Positions 50,465 through 59,755 of a stretch of 64,000 nt of DNA are shown piece by piece. Position 1 is the stretch's first letter, and each line of letters starts with the position of its first letter. The DNA comes from Pseudostreptobacillus hongkongensis. Its GTDB lineage: Bacteria; Fusobacteriota; Fusobacteriia; Fusobacteriales; Leptotrichiaceae. Where the stretch lies: NCBI RefSeq assembly GCF_001559795.1, contig NZ_LOHY01000079.1, positions 49,006 to 113,005 on the forward strand, written 5' to 3'. The notes beneath the pieces are model-generated. The model did no database searches. It saw nothing but the letters and a program-made list of their open reading frames with translations, and was not told the origin of the DNA. A program made the translations under genes and the position numbers.

Positions 50465-50941
50465 ATGGAAGAAACAATGAAAAAAATTGAAATAGAAGAT
50501 TTTATAACAATAAAGATACTAGAATTAAATAAAGAATATTATGTTTGTTTTATAGATTCATATAATGAAAAATATTTTTATATAGATGATAACAATAGAA
50601 TATATACACATCAATCCACTAATATTTTTTATTATCATTTATATTTTCAAAAAGCTAAACTTATTTATAGTGGTCATTTAGATGACTTAGAAAAAGCTAT
50701 TTATAAATTACATAAACAATTAACATTTAAAATAGATAGAGCAACGGAAAATCAAGATTATTATTTTATTTCATCTAAGTTTAAAGTTGAAAGAATAACA
50801 GATTTTAGAGGACTGTATAGTACTTCTCATTATAAATCATACAACTATTTCTTAACTGAAAATCAAGCTAAAAGATTTGCTAGTAAAATGAAAGATTATT
50901 TAATTGAATTGTGGAAAGAGGAATTAAAAAATGAAAATTAG
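50465..50941 (+). CDS. Paralogous 158-residue protein, copy 3
   Basis: MEETMKKIEIEDFITIKIL start, YNYFLTENQAKRFASKMKDY end, same length as copies 1 and 2. Segments YNEKYFYIDDNN and KLHKQLTFKIDRATE are shared with copy 1. Overlaps the next gene by 11 bp. Confidence 0.75.
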   Translation: MEETMKKIEIEDFITIKILELNKEYYVCFIDSYNEKYFYIDDNNRIYTHQSTNIFYYHLYFQKAKLIYSGHLDDLEKAIYKLHKQLTFKIDRATENQDYYFISSKFKVERITDFRGLYSTSHYKSYNYFLTENQAKRFASKMKDYLIELWKEELKNEN

Positions 50942-51407
50942 ATTAACTGTAGCAGAATTAAAAGAATGGATAAAAGATAATACAAATGAAAAAAATGACT
51001 GTTTGAAAAATTTGTATTATTTTAATATGAAAGTTATAAAAATAAACTGTGATATTAATAGTAATGATATATTCATATTTCAAATTGAAGATGGTCGCTT
51101 AAATTATGAAAATTATTATTATCGTAGAAATGATATTACTGATTTCTATGAAAAATCGGAAAGATGGAGAGCTGAAAAAGATGAAAAATATTATCAGGCA
51201 TATTTTGTTTACAATGAGGGTGATTTTGGAACTCTTGAAAATGTTGAAAAATATTATAATTCTGATAATAAAGCTTATACATCAGGTAACTATTTCAGAA
51301 CACAAAAAGAAGCACAGAAATTTGCAGATGACTTAAGTGAAGCTGTTGGTCCATTATTTGAAAAATGTAAAAACGGAGAATACGATTATGAAAAAGAAAA
51401 GATTTAG
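50931..51407 (+). CDS. Related 158-residue protein, diverged
   Basis: MKIRLTVAELKEWIKDNTNE start differs from the copies above, but the end GNYFRTQKEAQKFADDLSEA is the same module. Tyr/Asn-rich middle. Likely a distant member of the same expanded family. GAGGAA site. Confidence 0.7.
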   Translation: MKIRLTVAELKEWIKDNTNEKNDCLKNLYYFNMKVIKINCDINSNDIFIFQIEDGRLNYENYYYRRNDITDFYEKSERWRAEKDEKYYQAYFVYNEGDFGTLENVEKYYNSDNKAYTSGNYFRTQKEAQKFADDLSEAVGPLFEKCKNGEYDYEKEKI

Positions 51408-51630
51408 AGCTAAAGAAAGTAAATACTATTATTATGTATATTTTGACGATAGATATCTATCTTTTGAGCCACATCGTGCATCGGACATTAAAATTGATTA
51501 TGATAATACAAGATATTCACACGGTAACTATTTTAGAACTAGAAAAGAAGCAGATCTATTTTGTGATAAATTAAACTCTAATATTAGAAGCACAGCTAGA
51601 TATATGAGGTACGACTATGAGGAAAATTAA
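51388..51630 (+). CDS. 80-residue protein of the same family, short
   Basis: ATG 51388 behind CGGAG (a frame to 51337 is unlikely). MKKKRFRAKESKYYYYVYFD then HGNYFRTRKEADLFCDKL, i.e. only the C-terminal module. Overlaps both neighbours. May be a truncated paralogue. Confidence 0.65.
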   Translation: MKKKRFRAKESKYYYYVYFDDRYLSFEPHRASDIKIDYDNTRYSHGNYFRTRKEADLFCDKLNSNIRSTARYMRYDYEEN

Positions 51631-52363
51631 AGTTAAAACTAATACTAAAAAGGAAATTAGAAAAATGTCAAAACAGCCACCAATAGTTTTAGAATCTCAG
51701 GAAGATGAAAAACTAGGTGTTATTATTATATTAATATATCATATAATACACTATTCAGATGTATTATGGAAAATTGCTGATCATTCTAAAAAAAGTTATA
51801 ATGTTAAACTCAATAATGAAATTATAGCTGAAGATTCTTTTTCAAAGGAATTAAAACTAATTGATAGATTATTGATGTTTATAATTGATTGTGAAAACAT
51901 TTCAAAAGAAACTGAAAAATTAACTTTTAGATATGTTAAAAATAAAGACTTAAAAGAATTAGCTACTAAAGCTACAGCTATTGAATATACTAAAATGAAA
52001 AGTTATATGAGTATTTATATGTCAACAATAGAAATTGATAAGTATATGTTATTCATCAATCATACTTATATGAAGTTGTTAGCTAATATAAAAACGTTAA
52101 AAGAAAAACTTAATGATATAGATAATAGTGTTTTATTAAGATTATTTGATAAAAAATATATTAGGACTCTTAGAACATTAACTACACAAATATATAATTT
52201 AATACCACATTCTTTAGTTGAATTAACTGGAGATATTAATGTAACAGAAGAAAAAATAAAAGAATTAATGAAAAAATCTGATTTATTAGAATCAAGAATA
52301 AAAGAAACTATAGAACTAATTACACCTAATAAAAATAAATATTTTTATGGAGGTTTACATTGA
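51617..52363 (+). CDS. 248-residue helical early protein, unknown
   Basis: ATG 51617 (GAGG site); a second start at 51665 (AAGGAAA) is also possible. Long amphipathic helices (FRYVKNKDLKELATKATAI, YMKLLANIKTLKEKLNDID) without a known motif. Overlaps the late-regulator gene by 4 bp. Confidence 0.65.
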   Translation: MRKIKVKTNTKKEIRKMSKQPPIVLESQEDEKLGVIIILIYHIIHYSDVLWKIADHSKKSYNVKLNNEIIAEDSFSKELKLIDRLLMFIIDCENISKETEKLTFRYVKNKDLKELATKATAIEYTKMKSYMSIYMSTIEIDKYMLFINHTYMKLLANIKTLKEKLNDIDNSVLLRLFDKKYIRTLRTLTTQIYNLIPHSLVELTGDINVTEEKIKELMKKSDLLESRIKETIELITPNKNKYFYGGLH

Positions 52364-52857
52364 AAGAAAACGAAATAAAAAAATATATTGATAAAAAAGT
52401 TAAAGAAGAATTATCAACCATAGATGAAGCAGTAGAAGCGTTTAGAGATAAAAAATTAGAGACTTTACTTAGAAAATATATTAAATATTTAGGTCTAATT
52501 GAAAATATAAATAACAAAATAAATTATATAAATTCAGGTAGTTATGTTGTATCTAACTCTAATTCCGATGGAGAAAAAGTTCAAACATCACATAAATTTA
52601 AAGATCACGTTGAAAAATTAGAAGATACATTAAATTTATATGAGCAAAAAAGAGCTAAATTGATTTATATCACAACTGAAATAAAAATAGCTCTAGAAAT
52701 TATAAAAGTTGAAGAATATTATCAAATAATTCCATTAACTTATTTTGATAAATTAAAGGTTGAACAAATTATAGGAACTTTAGGTATTAGTAGATCAACA
52801 TATTTTGAAAGAAAAAACGAACTTTTAAGCGAAATAAAAAGTGTTATGTTTATATAA
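52360..52857 (+). CDS. ArpU-like late transcription regulator
   Basis: 165 residues from TTG 52360 (GGAGG site). A helical N-terminus is followed by a sigma-like C-terminal region: EYYQIIPLTYFDKLKVEQII, LGISRSTYFERKNELLSEIK, resembling region-4-like HTHs of ArpU/RinA-type regulators. Last gene of the early operon, the usual place of the late-gene activator. Probable target: the three 11-bp repeats at 34462-34487. Confidence 0.8.
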   Translation: MKENEIKKYIDKKVKEELSTIDEAVEAFRDKKLETLLRKYIKYLGLIENINNKINYINSGSYVVSNSNSDGEKVQTSHKFKDHVEKLEDTLNLYEQKRAKLIYITTEIKIALEIIKVEEYYQIIPLTYFDKLKVEQIIGTLGISRSTYFERKNELLSEIKSVMFI

Positions 52858-52887
52858 ATGGTAGTTTAACTGCCATTTATTTTTTTA
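52854..52887 (+). terminator. Terminator of the early operon
   Basis: ATAAATGG ... CCATTTAT stem with AGTT/AACT inside, followed by TTTTTTT; overlaps the stop of the ArpU-like gene. Confidence 0.88.
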
Positions 52888-52914
52888 TAGATTAAAATTT
52901 TACTATTTATAATT

Positions 52915-52935
52915 TTTGTAACTTTCTAGTATCTT
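52915..52935. repeat. Candidate integrase arm-type site next to attR
   Basis: TTTGTAACTT (52915-52924) and AGTATCTT (52928-52935) match the pair at 6871-6889 but in swapped order, 130-150 bp inside attR. In attP these would lie on opposite sides of the core. Confidence 0.45.
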
Positions 52936-52986
52936 TATTGTACCCTACAATGTATTTTTTATGTAAAATTATATATATTTCACAGT

Positions 52987-53026
52987 AAAAGAAAAACACA
53001 CTCAAACATAGTGTTTAAGCGTGTTT
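52987..53026 (-). terminator. Phage-supplied terminator for the host outer-membrane protein gene
   Basis: A 14-position stem fully paired only on the minus strand (two G-U pairs there are mismatches on plus): AAACACGCTTAAAC with GTTTGAGTGTGTTT, then TTCTTTT. It stands 39 bp behind the stop codon of the outer-membrane protein gene, replacing the terminator left at 6754. Confidence 0.72.
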
Positions 53027-53064
53027 CAATTACATATCACATGAATAAATTTCTAAAGTTTTTT

Positions 53065-55251
53065 CTACCATGCGTAATTAATGTTTAAGCTTCCTATTCC
53101 TTTAACTGATTTAAATAAGAATGGTTTTAAAGTATCATCACTATTCTTAACATCTGTTGAGAATGAAACTTCAGCACCTAATTTAGGAGTTATAGTTAAT
53201 TTATCATTAGCTAATCTAATTACTGCAGAAACTGAAGGTTTAACATTTAATTCATGATTTTTTTCATTATCCATTAATTTTTTGTATTGATCAACCATGT
53301 CGTGTTCAGCTTTAGTATCGAATTTTTCAGATAAGTATTTAGGTAATGTTCTGTAACCATCTTTATCTCTGTTATTTTCAACAAAGCTTGCTAATCCTTC
53401 GTATAATTTCCCACCTAATTTATTATAGTTGTATTCTCCTTTAACTTCTCCAATTAAGTCAACATTTGATAATGCTAAGTAGTCAGCTTTAATTGTTGCT
53501 TCAGCTGATGCATGGTGTTGTAAATGAGCTTTATTGTATTCTTTAGCGTATAAACCATATTTACCATTAACATCTAATGAAGTAGTTAATTTATCTAATT
53601 TCTTAGTTACTGTTAATCCAGCATCTGTTAATAAGAATCCAGTCATTGTATGAGTTGCATTAGTAGCATCTGCATAATTTACATTAGTATAATTATAAGC
53701 ATTTAATCTAGCTGATAAATCTAATCCAAATACATCGTTTAATTGTGCATTGTTTTTAGTGAAAGCAAACACTTCATGCATTAATTGTCCGTTAGCTTTT
53801 TCAAAGTTTTTGTTAGTAGCAGTTAATAAGTAGTTTCCAGATAATACTGAATCAACTTTGTAATCTTCGTATTGTAAGTTATCTACACCGTAAGATAATT
53901 TTAATCCTGCTAATAAGTTATGGTTGTGATTTCTGTTAGCATCAAATGTAGTTTTTAAGTTATATTTAGCTGCTCCTTCAACACTAAATCCATCTTTCAT
54001 GTATCCTAATTTATTAGCTGTTTCAAATAAGTTAGCATATTCTAATGAATTATTAGCTAATTTTTGAGTTAACTCAACTTTTTCAGAATTTTTAGTTGAA
54101 GCTGTTAATCCATTATTAGCATATTCAACACCTAATTTAACTTCTGGTATATGTTTTAATGTCTTAACTGAACCAGTTTCAAATTCATTTTTGTAGTTTA
54201 ATCCTGTAGTTACAACAAAGTTTTTAAATCCTGTGTATTTTAATTCATTTTCAGTTAAAGCTTCACCTTTATGTTTAGTTGCAGCACCAGCAGTTGTGTC
54301 ACTTGATAAAATATTTAATAATTTAAATTCAGCTTTGTTAGTTGACATTGTATCTTTATTTAAATTAGTAGTTACTTTAACTCCACCTTTTAATCTTCCA
54401 CCAAATGCGTAGTTTCCTGTTGTGAATCCATCAACTTCTCTACTTGTTAAGTAGTGGTTTAAGAATCCTTCAACTTTAACATTTTCATCAGCCATTCCAC
54501 TTGTTCTAACAAATGATTCTAAAGTATGTTTTCCGTCTTTGAAATCTCTAGTTGAGTAAATTCCACCTAAGTGAGAATCAAATCCTCCAACTTTTCCAGT
54601 TAATACAGCTGATAATAAAGTTGTATCTTCTGCATTATGTAATTTGTATCCTTCGTTTTCATATTCTTCATCAGTTGATGCTTTTTTCCCTTTAGCTTCT
54701 AAGTGTTTAGAAACTGCATCTTTTAATACTGTTTGATCTTCTACAACAACTTCACTTGATTTAGCTACTAAAGCTTGTAAAATACCTCCAGTTTCTTTAC
54801 CATCTATTTCTTTTTTAGAAGTAGTGTATCCACCTTTTACTTTTTTCATTCCATTTTCATCAACATCTTTTACAACACCTTTATTAGCAAATGTTAATGC
54901 AACATTGTATCCATCAACAATAGGAGCATCCCATCTTGCACCGAAGTAGTAATCTTTAATGTTTAAAGCTTCTGATGCATCTGGAGTATATTTATAAACA
55001 TCTCCTTTTACTCCACCAAATACAGCTATTTGAGCATCCTTGTATAAAGTGTGTCCTAATTTTAAACTAGTAAATGCTTTAGCTTCAGCAGGTTTTCCAC
55101 TATTTTTGAATGAATTTGCTTTTAAGTCAAAATCATTTTTAGCTTCTGCTTTTACTTCTGCATCTAAGTAACCATGATAATCTTGGTACTTTCCTTCAGC
55201 AAAAGTAGCTACTGTACTTAAAGCTAAAACTCCTAACAATAATTTGTTCAT
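53065..55251 (-). CDS. Beta-barrel outer-membrane protein
   Basis: 728 residues from ATG 55251 (AGGAGG site). A signal peptide (MNKLLLGVLALSTVATFAEG, cleavage after about residue 18) precedes a long beta-rich region with repeated alternating strands, and the C-terminus ends in GSLNINYAW, aromatic as in outer-membrane insertion signals. Likely an abundant surface protein with a consensus promoter. Its 3' end is the prophage attB; the protein is unchanged by integration. Close family not assigned. Confidence 0.88.
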   Translation of the reverse strand: MNKLLLGVLALSTVATFAEGKYQDYHGYLDAEVKAEAKNDFDLKANSFKNSGKPAEAKAFTSLKLGHTLYKDAQIAVFGGVKGDVYKYTPDASEALNIKDYYFGARWDAPIVDGYNVALTFANKGVVKDVDENGMKKVKGGYTTSKKEIDGKETGGILQALVAKSSEVVVEDQTVLKDAVSKHLEAKGKKASTDEEYENEGYKLHNAEDTTLLSAVLTGKVGGFDSHLGGIYSTRDFKDGKHTLESFVRTSGMADENVKVEGFLNHYLTSREVDGFTTGNYAFGGRLKGGVKVTTNLNKDTMSTNKAEFKLLNILSSDTTAGAATKHKGEALTENELKYTGFKNFVVTTGLNYKNEFETGSVKTLKHIPEVKLGVEYANNGLTASTKNSEKVELTQKLANNSLEYANLFETANKLGYMKDGFSVEGAAKYNLKTTFDANRNHNHNLLAGLKLSYGVDNLQYEDYKVDSVLSGNYLLTATNKNFEKANGQLMHEVFAFTKNNAQLNDVFGLDLSARLNAYNYTNVNYADATNATHTMTGFLLTDAGLTVTKKLDKLTTSLDVNGKYGLYAKEYNKAHLQHHASAEATIKADYLALSNVDLIGEVKGEYNYNKLGGKLYEGLASFVENNRDKDGYRTLPKYLSEKFDTKAEHDMVDQYKKLMDNEKNHELNVKPSVSAVIRLANDKLTITPKLGAEVSFSTDVKNSDDTLKPFLFKSVKGIGSLNINYAW
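53066..53076. other. attR core of the prophage
   Basis: TACCATGCGTA, identical to attL at 6808. It forms the last codons (Tyr-Ala-Trp) and part of the stop of the outer-membrane protein gene; phage DNA supplies G so the stop is TAG instead of TAA. Confidence 0.82.
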
Positions 55252-55297
55252 TTCTATTCCTCCTAATATATTATACATTTTATATATTTTCAGTAGT

Positions 55298-55326
55298 ATT
55301 ATACCCTATTTTAATATGATTGTCAA
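55298..55326 (-). promoter_or_regulatory. Consensus promoter of the outer-membrane protein gene
   Basis: Minus strand TTGACA - 17 bp - TATAAT, both boxes perfect; 46 bp before the start codon. Predicts strong expression. Confidence 0.92.
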
Positions 55327-55341
55327 TTATTTTAATAGAAT

Positions 55342-56571
55342 TTATGCCCAATTTCCTTTATCAAAAACTTTAATTTCAGTACCATCTTCTAATACACCTA
55401 TAATTTCTAAAGTTTCATCTCCTATCATAAAGTCAACATGCACAAGACTAGTATTTGAGCCAGCCTTTGATAATTCTTCTTCATTCATGCTTGTTCCACC
55501 TTCAAGACAAGTTGGATAAGCTTCACCTAATGCTATGTGACAAGATGCATTTTCATCATATAAAGTTTCATAAAACATTATATTTGTATTTGAAATAGGT
55601 GAATCATATGGAACAAGAGCTACTTCTCCTAATCTTCTTGATCCTTCATCTGTTTCTAAAAGTGTTTTTAAAATTTCTTTACCTTTTTTAGCATCAAATC
55701 CAACAGCTGCTCCATCTTTAAAATCTATGTAGAATTCATCTATTACATTTGAGTTATAGTTTAAAGGCTTTGTTGAATATACTCTTCCATTTACTCCATT
55801 TTTATGAGGTAATGTATAAACTTCTTCAGTAGGCATATTAGCTGTAAATTCTACACCTTTAGAATTTTTTGCTCCAGCTGCTTTCCATATATGTCCTTTT
55901 GGTAACTCTATAGTTAAATCAGTTCCTTTTTCTGTCTTATATTTTAAATATTTAAATTTATAATCATTTAATTTATTTGCTCTAGTTTGTAAGTTTTCTA
56001 TATGTTTATACCAACCATCTATAGTATCTTCTCCAGTTATACGAGTTACATAGAATAATGTGTCCCATAATTTTTCAACTGCTTTTTCATCATCAAGATT
56101 TGGGAACATTAAATTAGCCCATTTTTTAGTTGGTGCTCCTACTACTACCCATGAATTTCTATCATTCATCAAACTTTGAGAGAAAAACTTAAGTGATTTA
56201 GATCTTGCTATAGATGAAATCTTAATTTTTTCAGCTTCTATTCCTTCTAAATTATTAGGATCAGATCCTATTAAAGATATAAAGACTGCATTTCTTTCTA
56301 CAGCATCTTTATATTGATCTTTAAACCATTCTCTAACATCTTCTAATGTTTCAGAAGTTACATTTTCAAATCTAAGTCTTGTTAATCTATCATCATTCCA
56401 TATAACTTGAACATCTGATGCTCCTACCTTATATGCTTGTTCTGCAAGTTCATATACAAATTCTCTAGATTCTGTTACAGATCTAATAACCACTAGTTGT
56501 CCTTTTTGAACATTTGCTCCTATTTTTACAATAGCTTCTGCATATTTTGATAACATATATTTGAAATCCAT
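55342..56571 (-). CDS. Aminopeptidase, M29 family
   Basis: 409 residues. The M29 pattern is visible: DFKYMLSKYAEAIVKIGANV at the start, LTIELPKGHIWKAAGAKNSKG, FTANMPTEEVYTLPHKNGVN (metal-ligand region), GEVALVPYDSPISNT and MFYETLYDENASCHIALGEAYP, VHVDFMIGD. AmpS/PepS-type cytosolic enzymes release N-terminal residues using a two-metal site. It lies 15 bp after the 82-residue gene. Confidence 0.95.
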   Translation of the reverse strand: MDFKYMLSKYAEAIVKIGANVQKGQLVVIRSVTESREFVYELAEQAYKVGASDVQVIWNDDRLTRLRFENVTSETLEDVREWFKDQYKDAVERNAVFISLIGSDPNNLEGIEAEKIKISSIARSKSLKFFSQSLMNDRNSWVVVGAPTKKWANLMFPNLDDEKAVEKLWDTLFYVTRITGEDTIDGWYKHIENLQTRANKLNDYKFKYLKYKTEKGTDLTIELPKGHIWKAAGAKNSKGVEFTANMPTEEVYTLPHKNGVNGRVYSTKPLNYNSNVIDEFYIDFKDGAAVGFDAKKGKEILKTLLETDEGSRRLGEVALVPYDSPISNTNIMFYETLYDENASCHIALGEAYPTCLEGGTSMNEEELSKAGSNTSLVHVDFMIGDETLEIIGVLEDGTEIKVFDKGNWA

Positions 56572-56586
56572 TTTATCACCCTTTCT

Positions 56587-56835
56587 TTAATTAGCTATTA
56601 GTACACTGAGTACTTCTTTAAATTCTAGTTTTGTATTTTCTGGTAATTCTTCAGTTAAAAGCAGATTTATTGCCTCTATTCCATCTTTTAATTCTTGTTT
56701 ACAAACTGTATATATTCTTTCTTCTACACTATTTAATTCATTTTTCTGTTCTAAAAGATCTATTCTTTTCTTTACCTTCTCTAAATACTTAGGATTTTTA
56801 ATAAACATTTCTTTCTTCTCTATAAATTTATTCAT
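56587..56835 (-). CDS. 82-residue conserved-type small protein, unknown
   Basis: Starts MNKFIEKKEMFIKNPKYLEK, helical and charged, with LNSVEERIYTVCKQELKDGI. Upstream of the M29 aminopeptidase gene, same strand, and likely co-transcribed. No family recognised. Confidence 0.7.
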   Translation of the reverse strand: MNKFIEKKEMFIKNPKYLEKVKKRIDLLEQKNELNSVEERIYTVCKQELKDGIEAINLLLTEELPENTKLEFKEVLSVLIAN

Positions 56836-56880
56836 ACCAGTCTCCTTGCACTACCGTTATTATATATTTTACCATTTAAA

Positions 56881-56904
56881 TAGGGAGATGTCAAAATCTC
56901 CCTA
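56881..56904 (-). terminator. Hairpin terminator of the MurNAc operon
   Basis: TAGGGAGAT-GTCAAA-ATCTCCCTA, a 9-bp stem overlapping the mupG stop. The minus-strand tail TTTAAAT is only moderately T-rich. Confidence 0.6.
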
Positions 56905-57951
56905 ATAAAACACAAATCTTTTAAATATAGATATATATTCTAATAATTCCAAATCTTCATTACAGACCTTGGTTAATATACTTCTTGTTTCATCTTTTCC
57001 TATATTTTTTAATGCTATTTCAAGTTCACCTTCATATCTTTTAGCACTAAAGTTAGAAATTAGTATATCACCTTTTTTAATTTCTTCATTATTTATTTTA
57101 TTCAAGAATTCTCTACCTACATTTTTTTCTATATATTCTAAAAATTCTTTACGTGTAGTTCCAATATTTTTAGGTATCATAGATCTTATCACGTATTCAG
57201 AATAATCTTTTCTATCCTCAAAAATTTGATTAGTCAAAATATTTTTCATATTTTTTAAAGGCATAATATTTTCTGAAAAATATTTAAAGTATTGCCAATT
57301 TTTATCATCAATATCATTATCTCCTATTAAAATAATATTCACCATATTTTTAAATAAATCTAGGACTGATTTTTTAAAAGAATAATTTCTATGTGATTCA
57401 AGTGTTGGTAATCCTTCAAACATAGGTCCTCTTAAATTATCGCCTTTAACAAAAGCCATAGTCTTTATTCCAAACTTATGATATTTTAAATTTTGTTCTA
57501 ATAAATATTTCTCTCCTATACCTGTAAATCTTTTAGGATAATAATTATGCAAGCTAAAAACTTTAGAAAAATCAATATTATTGTTTTTTAAATAATTCAA
57601 ATCATCTTCATTTACAGTACTAGCATTTAACACTATATTATATTTACTAGATAATTCTATTATTTCATCTAAACTTAAACCATCATCTATTCTTAGATAT
57701 ATATTTTCATTTTTAATATCTATCATGTTTTTACTTAATGAATTTATATCAATAATCAAATTAAGATTATTTTCATTACATAGTGATATTACCTGATTTA
57801 CTTTTTTTATCTTATCTAATTTCTCTTCTAATATATTAAGAGAAGTAAATACATACTTACAGTTTGCAACTTTTGCTTTTTGTATAACTTTTAATATATC
57901 TTCTATATCACTACTTAAATATATTGAAAATCCAGTTTCTAACTTTCTCAT
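56902..57951 (-). CDS. mupG: 6-phospho-N-acetylmuramidase MupG-like (DUF871)
   Basis: 349 residues from ATG 57951 (AGGAGA site). DUF871/GH170 features: METGFSIYLSS-like start (MRKLETGFSIYLSSD), VFTSLNILEEKLDKI, NLIIDIN, FSLHNYYPKRFTGIGEKYLL and GDNLRGPMFEGLPTLESHR, the family barrel strands. In staphylococci MupG splits MurNAc-6P-GlcNAc made by MurP uptake. Its place at the end of the murQ-murP operon supports the same function here. Starts 10 bp after the previous gene. Confidence 0.88.
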   Translation of the reverse strand: MRKLETGFSIYLSSDIEDILKVIQKAKVANCKYVFTSLNILEEKLDKIKKVNQVISLCNENNLNLIIDINSLSKNMIDIKNENIYLRIDDGLSLDEIIELSSKYNIVLNASTVNEDDLNYLKNNNIDFSKVFSLHNYYPKRFTGIGEKYLLEQNLKYHKFGIKTMAFVKGDNLRGPMFEGLPTLESHRNYSFKKSVLDLFKNMVNIILIGDNDIDDKNWQYFKYFSENIMPLKNMKNILTNQIFEDRKDYSEYVIRSMIPKNIGTTRKEFLEYIEKNVGREFLNKINNEEIKKGDILISNFSAKRYEGELEIALKNIGKDETRSILTKVCNEDLELLEYISIFKRFVFY

Positions 57952-57961
57952 TTTTATTCTC

Positions 57962-59743
57962 CTATTTAAGTTTATTTCTAATATCAATAAACTTCTTATC
58001 AAGTTTTCCCTTACTTCTATTTTGTAAAAGATTAATTAGTTCTATAACATCTCTTTTATCAGCAGAATTATCATAGAATTTCTTTGATATTATTAAATCA
58101 TATTTTTGAGTTATCATATCTTTTAATAAAGAATTCATTCTTTGATAATCACCTTTATTAGCTTTATTACTAAATGCATCTATAAGTAAACTTGATATTG
58201 CCCCATAATTAGTTGTGTAATAATGGTTACCATAGAATCCATTTGGATTTTCTTTATTATTAATAACTGGTGAATTTTTAGCATTAGTTAATAATACTAC
58301 TACTAAATTTTCTTTAGGACTAACAACAGTTAAAGTTCCTGTCCATCCTGTATGACCTATAGTATCTTTTTCAGATAATCCAGAAAATGCCCATTTATAT
58401 ATAAAATCACCTTGTCTTCTCCAACCTAAACCGAAGCTAGAATTTATATCTTTAGGTTTGATAAAATGATCAAATGTTGTTCTATCAAAGAACTTATTAT
58501 CATCATATCCACCTAAATTTACCATTATTTGACCAAGTTTTGCAAGTTCACGTGCATTAGAGAATAACCCAGCATGTCCTGATACACCTTTCATGCTATA
58601 GAAAGCTTTTTCATCATGAACTTGACCCCATACAGTATCATGTCTTGCATTTATAAACTCAATAGCTCCATCACGAGTATTACCATTTAATTCTGTAGCT
58701 GCAACCTTATCTTTTGTAACACCATTTTCTAAAGGATTAAACATAGTATGAGTTAGTCCTAATTTATCATAAAATTCTTCTTTAACATAAGTATCTAAAT
58801 CTTTACCAGAAACTTTTTCAACTATTAATCCAAGTAACATATAGTCAACATCTGAATATTTAGTCTTAGTTTTAGGACTGTATTCAAGAGGTGTTTTAAA
58901 TATTGCTTCTAATACATCTTTTTTACCTATAGCATATAGATCATTTTTACCATTTTTAATACCATCATCTTTATCATATTTATCATTAAAGTATTGAGGA
59001 TCTGCTGGGAATCCTGCTTGATGTTTTAGAACATCACTTAATTGAATTTTAGCTTTTTCCCCATTATTAAATTCTGGATATATTTCATATAGATATTGAT
59101 CTATTTTTAATTTCCCTTCTGATACAAGTTTCATTATTGCATAATTTGTAGCATACATTTTAGTATTACTTGCAAGATCATATATAGTATCTTCTGTAAC
59201 CTTTATTCTATCTTTTAAAACTTCTCCATTTTTATCATAGTTATTTACATATCCATAACTTTTTGATAATTCTAATTTTCCATCTTTAATTACAGCAATT
59301 TGAGCTGAAGGCATACCAGCTTTAACTTCTGCTTGTATAAATTCATCAACAAATTTAATTACTTCTTTATTATACCCTTCTTTTTTGTTTTCTATAACTT
59401 TAGGATAAGGTATTTTAACATTAACTTCTCCATCTAAATTACTAACTTGAATAATATTTTTTTCATTATTAGTAAATCTAGATATATCTATTTTAACATT
59501 ACCACTATTTTTTAAATTATCTGTTTTTACCTTATTTCCATTTATATATAGATCTACATTCTTAAGATCTTTATAATCCAACAATATATATCCTTGATCT
59601 TTAAAACCTTTAAATTCATACATTTGATTTGTTAAAACTGAATCATCAAATTTATCTCCTTTTACAGGAAAACTCTTATCAAATTGAAATGAATAAGAAA
59701 AAACTGATAAAACTAAAGCTGACACTAATAATATTTTTTTCAT
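57962..59743 (-). CDS. Secreted serine beta-lactamase-fold hydrolase (AmiE/PBP-like)
   Basis: 593 residues with a signal peptide (MKKILLVSALVLSVFSYSF). Serine beta-lactamase/PBP fold: SNTK (SxxK) near residue 195, YSDVDYM (Tyr motif) and HTGWTG (HTG in place of KTG). An N-terminal beta domain (about 20-110) precedes it. Related proteins in MurNAc operons (for example Bacillus YbbE/AmiE) are thought to process muropeptides outside the membrane. Follows the esterase gene by 12 bp. Confidence 0.85.
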   Translation of the reverse strand: MKKILLVSALVLSVFSYSFQFDKSFPVKGDKFDDSVLTNQMYEFKGFKDQGYILLDYKDLKNVDLYINGNKVKTDNLKNSGNVKIDISRFTNNEKNIIQVSNLDGEVNVKIPYPKVIENKKEGYNKEVIKFVDEFIQAEVKAGMPSAQIAVIKDGKLELSKSYGYVNNYDKNGEVLKDRIKVTEDTIYDLASNTKMYATNYAIMKLVSEGKLKIDQYLYEIYPEFNNGEKAKIQLSDVLKHQAGFPADPQYFNDKYDKDDGIKNGKNDLYAIGKKDVLEAIFKTPLEYSPKTKTKYSDVDYMLLGLIVEKVSGKDLDTYVKEEFYDKLGLTHTMFNPLENGVTKDKVAATELNGNTRDGAIEFINARHDTVWGQVHDEKAFYSMKGVSGHAGLFSNARELAKLGQIMVNLGGYDDNKFFDRTTFDHFIKPKDINSSFGLGWRRQGDFIYKWAFSGLSEKDTIGHTGWTGTLTVVSPKENLVVVLLTNAKNSPVINNKENPNGFYGNHYYTTNYGAISSLLIDAFSNKANKGDYQRMNSLLKDMITQKYDLIISKKFYDNSADKRDVIELINLLQNRSKGKLDKKFIDIRNKLK

Positions 59744-59755
59744 AACTCCTCCGAA

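Noticed and set aside
48901..50941. Paralogous 158-residue genes as one gene duplicated by assembly error
   Set aside because: The copies are clearly diverged in sequence and separated by different genes, so they are real paralogues.
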